64,000 nt of DNA from Bacilli bacterium (GTDB lineage Bacteria > Bacillota_I > Bacilli_A > RF39 > UBA660): NCBI GenBank assembly GCA_017541325.1, contig JAFXZI010000001.1, positions 62,001 through 126,000 on the forward strand, written 5' to 3'. Each line of letters starts with the position of its first letter. Positions within the stretch are counted from its first letter, which is position 1. The notes beneath the pieces are model-generated. The model saw only the letters and a list, made by a program, of their open reading frames with translations. It did not search any database and was not told the origin of the DNA. Of this stretch, positions 1 to 8,700 are shown one piece after another. A program made the position numbers and the translations under genes.

Positions 1-1435
1 AAGTAATAGTTTGTTCTTCTGGAGTAACAAATCCAGTTGCTTCTCCGTCGTATTCTCCAGTATATTCATAGTTCTCTATAGTAGTATCAGAAGTTGTATA
101 ACTATCTCCGATACCTTTTTCAATTGTTTCAGATTTTAATACTGTTCCATCTTCTTCATCTACGTGATTAACAACAACAGTACTATTATTAATTGTATTT
201 GTAACAGTTATTTCATCATTATCATCATTAGAAGTAGCTTCTGAACTAGTATAGTACTCTACTGATATTTCATTAACTGTATATTCAATTAATGTTCCAT
301 CTTCCTCAAATCTTGGTAATGAAACTGTTTTAGTCCATAAATTATCAGTATCTTCAGATTCATCTTCTTCAGTTAAAGTATAAGTACCAACTAAAGTTTC
401 TCCATTATATACTTCAAATGTAACTGATTTACGATAATCTGTTTTGAAATCAACCCAGATTTTATTTAATTTAACATCAACCATTATTCTGTTAAATTTT
501 GCATATAATTTAAATTCAACAGCTTTTCCTGGTTCAGTAGTAATCTCTGGTACTTTAAAAGTTTTGTCAGTAACAGGATTTCCATCTTTATCTACCCATC
601 CAGCAAATTCATATCCTGGTTTAGATGGTTCTTCACTAATCATTTGAACATCTTCAAATGACCATTCACCTTCTTTAAAGATACTCTTATCTTCATTGTA
701 ATAAGTTACTTTAACTCCTGGTTGATACCAAGCATAAGCATTTACTGTTTGAGTTGTATTATAGTCACCATATACTCCATTGTATACATCTGATTCACCA
801 CAAGTTCCACCATCACAATATTTATCCTCATCTACTTTCCAATATAAGAAAGAATAATTACTTGGAACATCTTCTGGAACCTTAAAAGTATGTTTATAAC
901 CTGATGCTACTGCATCAGTATTTGTAGCACTATGACTTCCATGAGCAACATTATCTATATTATTAAATATAATAATAGGTGCTTTATAGGCTTTCCAAAC
1001 CATATAATAGTTATAAACTTGCACTTGAGGATCCCCATAAGCGCAAGATAATTCTATTTTTAACTTTGCAGGGTTTCCAGCATCATACATAGATTCTGGA
1101 ACTGGATTTCCATCTTCATCGTACCATCCTACAAATTCGTATTTTGTTCCTCCACTCGTCCATGTAGGATAATATGTTAAACTTTGACTTTTTGTTGTCC
1201 AAGAAGCAGTTTCCCATCTTTCTTCTTTTATATTATATTTAATATTTAATTTGTTATGTCTTACTGGTTTAGGATTTCTACTATTAACAGTGTTACCATC
1301 AGTATCTCTTTCTTTAAAATTAACTGTAATATCACATGAATATGTTTCTTCAGTAGATTCTTGAGCAGATACTATAGTAATTCCTAAGAACATTACAGCA
1401 AAAGCAAAAAATAATATATTAAAAAATTTCTTCAT
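1..1435 (-). CDS. Secreted repeat protein, InlB B-repeat, Cna-B and MucBP-like domains (3' end outside window)
   Basis: The frame is open from the ATG at 1435 to the window edge, giving 478 residues of an incomplete protein. Residues 1-24 form a signal peptide (hydrophobic core, then VSA|Q). Residues about 240-312 look like an InlB/Flg_new repeat (GYEFAGW), residues 316-412 like a Cna-B stalk domain (KIWVDF...TVTNT), and residues from 419 on like a MucBP domain (VVVNHVDEEDG). Such arrays are typical of surface adhesins or stalk proteins, so an extracellular role in adhesion is inferred. A wall anchor, if any, lies outside the window. The start is supported by an AGGAG Shine-Dalgarno about 8 nt upstream. 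The gene has a strong promoter far upstream and a leader of roughly 290 nt. Confidence 0.85.
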   Translation of the reverse strand, partial: MKKFFNILFFAFAVMFLGITIVSAQESTEETYSCDITVNFKERDTDGNTVNSRNPKPVRHNKLNIKYNIKEERWETASWTTKSQSLTYYPTWTSGGTKYEFVGWYDEDGNPVPESMYDAGNPAKLKIELSCAYGDPQVQVYNYYMVWKAYKAPIIIFNNIDNVAHGSHSATNTDAVASGYKHTFKVPEDVPSNYSFLYWKVDEDKYCDGGTCGESDVYNGVYGDYNTTQTVNAYAWYQPGVKVTYYNEDKSIFKEGEWSFEDVQMISEEPSKPGYEFAGWVDKDGNPVTDKTFKVPEITTEPGKAVEFKLYAKFNRIMVDVKLNKIWVDFKTDYRKSVTFEVYNGETLVGTYTLTEEDESEDTDNLWTKTVSLPRFEEDGTLIEYTVNEISVEYYTSSEATSNDDNDEITVTNTINNSTVVVNHVDEEDGTVLKSETIEKGIGDSYTTSDTTIENYEYTGEYDGEATGFVTPEEQTIT

Positions 1436-1729
1436 TTTTTTCCTCTCCTTAATCTTTGAAAATTTTATTTTTGTTTTTTATGAATTAAGAAGAGTACTAA
1501 TCTATCTTCTGTAATTCAACCAAAACATTTCCCCTAAATAATCCTCGCCAAACATTTTTATAATAGACTCGCTATAGAACTTGCACTATTCCATAGAAGG
1601 GTCTCTCTTTACAAGCTTCGATAGAATATACTTATTTAATTTCTTATTAAAGTTTTAGCATGCTTTAATAAGTTGAATTCAGAAAGGGTCTCTTTCATAA
1701 GTACCTATTACATCTATGTCTTCGATTGA
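1436..1729 (-). promoter_or_regulatory. Long structured 5' leader with two related hairpins
   Basis: This is the untranslated region between the promoter and the ATG at 1435. On the RNA strand it carries a perfect GAAAG-AGACC-CTTTC hairpin and, about 90 nt downstream, a second copy of the core AGAGACCCTT enclosed by TATTCTAT/ATGGAATA. Between them is a 10-bp inverted repeat, CTTATTAAAG/CTTTAATAAG. A further AGAAGA/TCTTCT hairpin lies closer to the gene. No T-box or riboswitch consensus was recognised. It may be a regulatory leader or an mRNA-stability element; no start codon with a ribosome site was seen inside it. Confidence 0.45.
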
Positions 1730-1735
1730 CTCACT

Positions 1736-1764
1736 ATAATAATTGTTTTTATTTTTTTTGTCAA
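1736..1764 (-). promoter_or_regulatory. Sigma-A type promoter for the secreted repeat protein
   Basis: On the minus strand, TTGACA (1759-1764) and TATTAT (1736-1741) are separated by exactly 17 bp of A-rich spacer. This is one of the best consensus matches in the window. It implies transcription from about 1729 and a long untranslated leader. Confidence 0.75.
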
Positions 1765-1824
1765 ATAAAAAAATGAATTTTGTCAAAGAATTAATAATAA
1801 ATTCTAATTTTTATTAGTACATAG

Positions 1825-1830
1825 TATAAT
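1825..1830 (+). promoter_or_regulatory. Predicted -10 box for the 1854 gene
   Basis: A perfect TATAAT lies 23 nt before the ATG at 1854. The -35 at the right distance (1802-1807, TTCTAA) is weak. The promoter is divergent from that of the secreted repeat protein. Confidence 0.45.
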
Positions 1831-1853
1831 GAAGATATAGGGAGTGATTAAAT

Positions 1854-2279
1854 ATGATTATTATTGATTCTGTTGATAGAGTATTACCTTCAATAGATGC
1901 TTTAGATGAATTAAAAATTCCATATACTGTTGAAGATGATGGAAGAGTATTAATTGATGTGTCTGATGAAAGATATAGCGTTCGTAGAAATGCTGATGTA
2001 AAGGGTGAAGACGGAAGTTATCGTCTTGATGAAAAGTATCATTTTTTATCAAACGGACTAGTTGATAAAACTACGCATCGTTCATTAGCTTTCGGAGATC
2101 TATTAGAAACTGAAAATGGAGACTATGTTTGTAACTCTGAATTTAGGGTTTTATCAATGGCAAAAATATCAACAGCTGATATTGTACTAGCTAGTCAAAA
2201 CGATATAGAAGATTTATATTATTTTTATGATAAAATAATTGAATATACTGATAAACCAACATTAGAAAATAAAAAGTAG
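1854..2279 (+). CDS. Small acidic cytosolic protein, function unknown
   Basis: This 141-residue protein has no signal peptide or membrane segment and is rich in Asp and Glu. I do not recognise the family. The start is supported by GGGAGTGAT about 5 nt upstream and by a consensus -10 box. It stands alone between a divergent surface-protein promoter and a strong terminator that begins at its stop codon, so it is a monocistronic gene. The coding frame is well separated from other strong frames; expression is likely, function is open. Confidence 0.7.
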   Translation: MIIIDSVDRVLPSIDALDELKIPYTVEDDGRVLIDVSDERYSVRRNADVKGEDGSYRLDEKYHFLSNGLVDKTTHRSLAFGDLLETENGDYVCNSEFRVLSMAKISTADIVLASQNDIEDLYYFYDKIIEYTDKPTLENKK

Positions 2280-2300
2280 ACCCAGTCTACTTTTTTATTT
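2274..2300 (+). terminator. Rho-independent terminator of the 1854 gene
   Basis: An 8-bp perfect stem AAGTAGAC/GTCTACTT with a CCA loop is followed by T-rich sequence (TTTTATTTTT). It overlaps the stop codon. Confidence 0.85.
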
Positions 2301-2307
2301 TTATAAA

Positions 2308-2339
2308 AGAAAAAAACTAGAGTTTGATAACTCTAGTTT
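2308..2339 (-). terminator. Rho-independent terminator of the sortase gene
   Basis: An 11-bp stem AAACTAGAGTT/AACTCTAGTTT with a 4-nt loop has a T run on the minus strand. It faces the terminator of the opposite gene. Confidence 0.85.
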
Positions 2340-3088
2340 TATGCTATTCTCTTTGCAATAACTAATAAGTATTTATTTTCATAGTTCTTATATTTTTCAT
2401 GATGTGAACAAGTTTGAAGTATAAGTATTTGATCTGTTTTATCAACATTTACTCCAGTATCATACCAAGAATTCTTTTTTAAATATTTTAAATGTTTTAA
2501 CCATTCTTCATCAGTATTAAATTTTAGTTTTGTATAAGTCCAATCTGATGTTTCTACATATATAGAAAATATTAAATATTTATATGTTTTTTCTTCATCT
2601 TTTAAATAAATATATTTATGAGTTTTATAGAAGTCTTTTTCATAGTATTTTTCTAACTCTTTAAATGGTACATCATGAATACTAGAATTATGACTATAAA
2701 TAAGATTTTTTCTTCCTGCATTTATCTTTACTCTATAGTCTAAAAATACTGATCCACGAGTATCTTTATTCTTAGATAAATCTCTATTTAAATAGTATTC
2801 ATTATCTTTAGCTTGAACAATTGGTTCTTGTATATCTGTATCAGGAATATATAAAACTCCTTTAATATCTTTATTATTATATTTTTTTACAAAAGTACAT
2901 ACTTCTGGAAAGTCATTTTCTTCTTTAGTTATTCCAGGTTGGTTACTTGATTTAGACTTATGTTTTGTCTCTTCTTTTAGTTTTACTTCTTCTTTTGTAT
3001 CGTTCCATAGATTAGTACATTTTAATTCATATACAAGGAGTAATGAAACAATAAAAATTAATGTAAATAATATTCTTTTTTTCTTCAT
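2339..3088 (-). CDS. Class B sortase
   Basis: This 249-residue membrane-anchored transpeptidase is predicted to link surface proteins to peptidoglycan outside the cell. An N-terminal transmembrane segment (residues 5-20) is followed by a charged linker. The catalytic triad is visible: His133 in YSHN (usually YGHN), Cys227 in LQTC and Arg247 near the C terminus. The spacing and length fit class B enzymes. A second sortase is encoded at 26516-27283. NPKT-type sorting signals occur in the proteins at 27344 and 32631, which are plausible substrates. The Gly-to-Ser change in the YGHN motif is unusual but occurs at a non-catalytic position. Confidence 0.88.
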   Translation of the reverse strand: MKKKRILFTLIFIVSLLLVYELKCTNLWNDTKEEVKLKEETKHKSKSSNQPGITKEENDFPEVCTFVKKYNNKDIKGVLYIPDTDIQEPIVQAKDNEYYLNRDLSKNKDTRGSVFLDYRVKINAGRKNLIYSHNSSIHDVPFKELEKYYEKDFYKTHKYIYLKDEEKTYKYLIFSIYVETSDWTYTKLKFNTDEEWLKHLKYLKKNSWYDTGVNVDKTDQILILQTCSHHEKYKNYENKYLLVIAKRIA

Positions 3089-3254
3089 AGCTTTTCTCCT
3101 TTTAACTATATTATATATGTTTATTGATAAAAATCAGAACTATTTTAATTTACAGATACACACTCTATATTCGTAAACCAAAATTGTAAAATCTAGTAAA
3201 AATATGTATATTTTTTGATATATTTTTGTAAAATATTAGTAAAATTTGTGTAAA

Positions 3255-4856
3255 TCATTTACTTCCTGACTTTTTACCATAATAGTGTTCTTTGTTATAT
3301 CTTTCATTAAATTCTTTCCAAGTACGAATAAACGTGAATTCTTCATCTTCGTTTGCATTTAAATATGCTTCTGGAACAGAACCTTCTTCATAGATAAAAT
3401 CAGCATCTAAAATAACTAAATCACCTTTTTTAAGATGAACTCCAGCTCCTACTCTTGGCGCTAGTCCAAGCGCTTCATCAGTAGGATCTAAATCTTCACT
3501 CCAATAGATTCTATTATCTCTTCTAAGTAGTCCTACATTTCTTGCTTCTATATCCATCCATTCAAGTCCAATTTCTCTCATTCTACTATAAAGTTGATAT
3601 AGTTCTTCTTCACTTACATCAGCTTCAGTTAATGTATCTACTCTTTCTGTTACTTCAACATATGCATTTTCATATTTCTTTCCATTTTTAAATCCAAAGT
3701 CTTTTCTCATCAATGGACTTATTATATACGGATTATTTGGAAATTTTGAATTACCTCTTCCACGTCCAATTTTAACTACTTTTTCTCCAACTTGATAGAC
3801 GTCTGTAAATCCACCTCTTCCAATTCTTCTTATATCCGAAAAATTAACTCCTTCATTTTTACAAACTTCTTCAAAAACCATTCCTAAAATATCAATAATT
3901 ACTTCTCTATCTGGATTAGATTCTAGTCTTCTTGCATCTTCTTTACTAATCTCATTCATCGAAAAATATATACCTTCAACTAATTCTTTAAAATGTTCAT
4001 TAACATATTCATCTCTTTTTTTCTCAAGTTCAGGAATCCCATCTATATCCTTAAATATTACATCAAACATATATCCAGGAGGATAATCATTTACTATTGA
4101 ATCAAAGTGATCAACCGCATACTTTACTGCTTTATCTTTTTTTTCCGGATCATCACAAATTTTAACAACTTTTAAGATTTGATATGGAGTTACAGTTGGT
4201 AAAACTTCATCTACTCTTTCTTCTATTCTTCCCTTTATTCTTTCTTTACCTTCTAAAACGGATACTTTCATATATAGATTTACTAAATTATCAACAGCAT
4301 CCATGAATTTATCCAAGTTTTCCATTAAAGGAGGTCTGCCTCTTACAAAGCCATAAGCACAACCACTGTTTATAGCATCGACAATTTCCATTGCCATTTT
4401 AGAATCCATTTTTATATTTAACTTTTTCAAGAACAAACTTGCCATCTCTACATTTTGCATACACATGTCTTTTACCATGTAAATAATATCAGCAGGATCT
4501 AATTCTCTACTTGCTAAAAATTCTATTAATTCTTTATCATAAAAACTTTTATCTTCAACTCTTGAAAAAATGGCTGAATACATTAATCCATTATCATATA
4601 AATCACAACTATATAATCCTTCTTTTAAAGCCTCATTATATCCAGGGTAAGATTTTACTCTTAAATTATTCAACCAATTAACATTATGAGAATTAGTATG
4701 TCTTACTATTTCGGGTATAAGTGCTACAAATTCTCTTTTTTCTTTTTCAAAATATATTTTTCTACTTTCATCTCTAACAAAATCAAAAATAGGAAAATAA
4801 TTACGCATCATATCACATTCAACTAACATATCATAAAATCTACTCGTTAATGACAT
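3255..4856 (-). CDS. Protein with a C-terminal protein-kinase-like domain
   Basis: This is a 533-residue soluble protein. Residues 1-335 are mostly helical and unrecognised. From residue 340 a kinase-like fold is suggested by a glycine-rich loop (GRGGFTDVY, 347-355), a candidate ATP-binding lysine (K362 in VVKIG), a candidate catalytic-loop Asp and Asn (D435 and N440 in MDIEARN) and a metal-binding region ILDADF (D484, D486) in place of DFG. The HRD motif is absent, so it is an atypical kinase or pseudokinase. The start has a good AGGAGG ribosome site. It is separated from the upstream 4913 gene by a terminator. The target is unknown; the kinase fold is an inference from motif order. Confidence 0.6.
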   Translation of the reverse strand: MSLTSRFYDMLVECDMMRNYFPIFDFVRDESRKIYFEKEKREFVALIPEIVRHTNSHNVNWLNNLRVKSYPGYNEALKEGLYSCDLYDNGLMYSAIFSRVEDKSFYDKELIEFLASRELDPADIIYMVKDMCMQNVEMASLFLKKLNIKMDSKMAMEIVDAINSGCAYGFVRGRPPLMENLDKFMDAVDNLVNLYMKVSVLEGKERIKGRIEERVDEVLPTVTPYQILKVVKICDDPEKKDKAVKYAVDHFDSIVNDYPPGYMFDVIFKDIDGIPELEKKRDEYVNEHFKELVEGIYFSMNEISKEDARRLESNPDREVIIDILGMVFEEVCKNEGVNFSDIRRIGRGGFTDVYQVGEKVVKIGRGRGNSKFPNNPYIISPLMRKDFGFKNGKKYENAYVEVTERVDTLTEADVSEEELYQLYSRMREIGLEWMDIEARNVGLLRRDNRIYWSEDLDPTDEALGLAPRVGAGVHLKKGDLVILDADFIYEEGSVPEAYLNANEDEEFTFIRTWKEFNERYNKEHYYGKKSGSK

Positions 4857-4889
4857 ACAAATCCTCCTATTCTCTTAATAATTATAACA

Positions 4890-4914
4890 TAAAAAAAGTA
4901 TGTTATTACATACT
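4890..4914 (-). terminator. Terminator of the 4913-5692 gene
   Basis: A 7-bp stem AGTATGT/ACATACT with an AATA loop is followed by six T on the minus strand. It overlaps the stop codon. Confidence 0.8.
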
Positions 4915-5692
4915 AATTTATAATCAATCCACTAGTTTTAGTTTTTTTCTTTACTCCAAACTTTGCTTCTTTATAAGTTACAGGTAATCCTAGTTCTATT
5001 CTTGTATTAAAAGAATATCCTTTAGTATCAACTCTTTTTCTTATAAGTTTTAATTCTCTGTTAAATCCCATATTTACTAAAAATTCATATGTAGGTGGAT
5101 CTAAATAAAAACCATTATTCTTATATCCGCTAGTATAAGCTTTTCTAAGCATTGTTCTTGCATAAAAAAGTTCATCGCTTCCTCTACAATTTTTTAAAGT
5201 ATTAACCATATATCTCCAAGCACGTATTTCAGATATTCTTTTATCTGGATCACTATCATAATTTATTAGTTTTCTACTTCTTAAAGTATCTAGATCATTT
5301 TCTTCAAATGGTAAAGGTACTATGTACTTTTGGCTTAATAGAAAATCTTTATTAGCACATCTTAAAATAATAGGTTCTATTTTATCAGTTCCTTCAATTG
5401 ATGTTTGAAGATTACGTGCTCTTTCTATTTCTTGCCTTAATACCATTAAAGTAAATATTTTAATAAAAGGATCATCTCTTCCTTCTAATAATCCATTATC
5501 TACAATAATATTTCCAGTCTCACGAGAATATCCAGCTACTCCATCGTAACCGATTGGTCCCATTGTAAAACTTTTTACATATGAGCCTAGATTTGGTTCT
5601 CTCTCCATCATTATAGAAAAAGCATCTTCTATAAAAGTATCATCTAAGTCTTTCCCATTATATTCTCTTAATAATCTATATAATTTGTCCAT
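4913..5692 (-). CDS. Unrecognised protein with a degenerate HExxH-like segment
   Basis: A 259-residue soluble protein with no signal peptide. At residues 81-94, TLMVLRQEIERARN resembles the zinc helix of metallopeptidases of the HEIEHA type, but both histidines are replaced (Q87 and R91). E155 in SEIRAW could match the third ligand. If the resemblance is real, this is an inactivated member of such a family with a binding or structural role. The C-terminal tail is basic (KKKTKTSG). It has its own terminator, and the kinase-like gene lies directly downstream. The assignment rests on one short motif and is weak; the reading frame itself is solid. Confidence 0.55.
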   Translation of the reverse strand: MDKLYRLLREYNGKDLDDTFIEDAFSIMMEREPNLGSYVKSFTMGPIGYDGVAGYSRETGNIIVDNGLLEGRDDPFIKIFTLMVLRQEIERARNLQTSIEGTDKIEPIILRCANKDFLLSQKYIVPLPFEENDLDTLRSRKLINYDSDPDKRISEIRAWRYMVNTLKNCRGSDELFYARTMLRKAYTSGYKNNGFYLDPPTYEFLVNMGFNRELKLIRKRVDTKGYSFNTRIELGLPVTYKEAKFGVKKKTKTSGLIIN

Positions 5693-5754
5693 AACTCCTC
5701 CTATATTTTCAAGGACATCTTTAACAACTTTATTATAACAAAATTATTACAATA

Positions 5755-5787
5755 TAAAAACTTCTATATTAATTTATAGAAGTTTTT
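5755..5787 (-). terminator. Terminator of the giant surface protein gene
   Basis: A 9-bp stem ACTTCTATA/TATAGAAGT with a 6-nt loop is flanked by A and T tracts, giving a T run on the minus strand just after the stop codon. Confidence 0.85.
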
Positions 5788-8700
5788 ATTCTTCAGTTTC
5801 ATGAATAATTATATATCTAGATACTGTACCAATTTCTACATTATTATCATATAATGCAAAATCTAATCTATAAGTACCAGTTGTTAAAGTATCTTTTAAG
5901 TTCCAATTTAGATTAATTTCTTCAGTTGGTGCTTTAGTAATATAGTACTCTTTATTATTAGTTGTGTGTTCTATTGGACTTGATACATAATCACCTAAAT
6001 CTACTAAAGTATAAGTAGTATCATATATTTCATTATAATTTCTTCTATACATTCTAATTCTAATATTAGGATTTGTAAGAAGAGATGTATAACTAATTTT
6101 ACCAGTAAGTTTATTAGTCTCTCCTGTTTTTAATACTATTGATGTATCATCTAAATCTACTTTTAATCCATATGTACTATTTATAATAGATGAATCTATA
6201 TTTTTATGAACAAGGTGCGTTGTACTATAATAAATACCATCTATTGATCCAAATGCAGTTACTTCAAATGTATAACTTCCTGTTGGAAGTAAAGAGTTTT
6301 CTAAATTAACTTGAATTAATTGTTCAATACTACCTACTTTATCAGCAAGTTTAATTCTCGCAACTCCATTGATATCTGGATAATATTTAACTCCATTTAC
6401 TAAGTAGTAAACTCCTGTTAAGGCATTACCACTTACATAATTACCTTCTCCATTTTTAACTTTAATAGAGATACCTAATTTATAATCAAAGTACTCTGTA
6501 TTATAAATATTAACAGATCCTTGTTTTAATGTTTTAGGTGCAATTTGTAACGTCATATTACCATACTTAGTAACATATAATGGATTACTATCTAGTTCAC
6601 CATCTATTTCTAAACTAGTATCAACATCATCATATAAACTGAATTTTAAATTATCACGTTCAATACCTAATACTGAGGTAATAGTATTATTACCAGATTT
6701 AAGTTCAAACGACATTGTTTTATTTACTTGATTCCCAGTTATCTCTGTATCTTTAAAGTCAAAGATAAAGATAAATTCTTCTTCAGTTAATCCATTTCTT
6801 GCATATTGGGCATTCATCTGGGCATCATTATAATTTACTCCTGTTCCAGATGTTCCCATACTCTTAAACAAAGACAAGTTATACGATGTTTCTCCAACAG
6901 TATTAATATCTCCTAAAGCATTTTGATAGTCTTGTTGAGTTACTACATAGTAATAATAAACTGGATTACCATCATTATTATCTATCATAGTTATTTTTGT
7001 ATTTTCTGGAAGAGCATAAGTACTAGTTATAGTACGATAACAAGTTCCAGAAGTACATTTCTTTTGATAGTATTCATCATCCGTTACAAATAATGCAAAG
7101 TATGTACTAAACTTAGATTTATCTGTAATATTTGTTGCGGTAGATGGGAAAATACTATATTTATCTCCTGGAGTCATCGCTCCCTCATAGTTAATATCTG
7201 TATATAAGTCTGTAGAAATATTAACATTAATAACAACCCTTGTCGTTTCACTCTCAAGAGCATTTTTCTTTTCGATTGCCATCATTTGAATAACTACTGT
7301 ACCTAACTCCTGGTCAATAGTTAAGTTCTTAGAGTGATATAGTTGGAATAACATAGAAGGAACGTCGTTAGTATTATCTCCAACATAATAATTTGTTCCT
7401 GTATAAGTTGATCCATTACTTATGAAAGTAGTTGTACCATTAGTTAACCATCCTGTATTAGATGATGACATAGTAAGACCATAATTACTATTAGCCTCAT
7501 TCTCTGTTTGAGCAATTTTTGCAATTTCATTAACTGGTTTTAAACTAATTCCTTGTTCAAGTCCTGCAGAATCAAATCCTAGAATTTGGAATGATGTATT
7601 AGGATTAGGGAATTCAAGGAAAGAAAGTTCCAAACTACCTAAAGTAGAATACTTAGACGCTACTAAATCGATGTTATATTCTATTACTGCTTCTCCAATA
7701 ATCCACATATAGTGTGAAGAAGATTCTGGAGTTGGAGTAATATAATCAATCTTACATGCAGTAGAATCATCCTCTCCATCTTGGAAGTTACTGTAGAATC
7801 CATCTACTTCAATATTATGATTTGGTTTATGTAGACCTAGTACATAACTACCTTTAGCAGGAAGATCTCCTAAGTTAAGAGTTGAATTAAATCCAATTTC
7901 TTTTTTATAAATACCTAAGTTAAGAGTATTACTTCCACCATGTTTATACATTCCAAAGAAAGTCATACCATTAACTTCTCCATAGTCAGTTACTTGTTGG
8001 TCTAAAGCAATATTTACTATTTTACCTTCAAGAACATATAAACGGTTATCTACATTTTTAGTAATAGTTTTATTATCAGGATCTATTGCTACAGTTGCTT
8101 TATTTCCATTTGAATCTAATGATTCAAATTTTTCAAGTAAGTTTGTACCTTCTTCTAAGAATAAAGTTGAATTATTAACAAGTTTCAAATCATTAATTCT
8201 TGATAAAGAGAATTTAACATCCGAATATTCATTAGTTCTATCTTTTTGACCAAGTAATAAAATATTAGAATTATCAACAGTTAGTACTTCTGTTCTTTGA
8301 ATAGATAAATTATGATGTGGATTATTAAATTCTCCATAGTTCTTAATTGTTATATTACTATAACCTGCACTTCGTGATGCATCTCCTGATCCAAATATTG
8401 ATCCATACAAGTCAAGAGTAGTATATTCAGAACCATCTATAATAATATCAATTCCTTGAGTAACACTAATAGCATCATAGTCAAATATCTCAGAACCTTC
8501 GGCGTTAGCTTCTCCTCCACCGAAGATAGTACCATAAATATGAATATCAGATTTAGTGTTATTTAAAGTATTATAGTTACTTCTTGAAGTAATAGCATTC
8601 TTACCAATTCTTACTTCTGCAATACCATTAATTACAGATGTATTAGCTCCTCCATAAACATTACCATAGATTGTTCCACCAGCAATATTTACAATAGCAT

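Noticed and set aside
1436-1729. T-box or other known riboswitch
   Set aside because: No T-box AGGGTGGNACCGCG sequence or other recognised aptamer core was found; the conserved AGAGACCCTT does not match a class I know.
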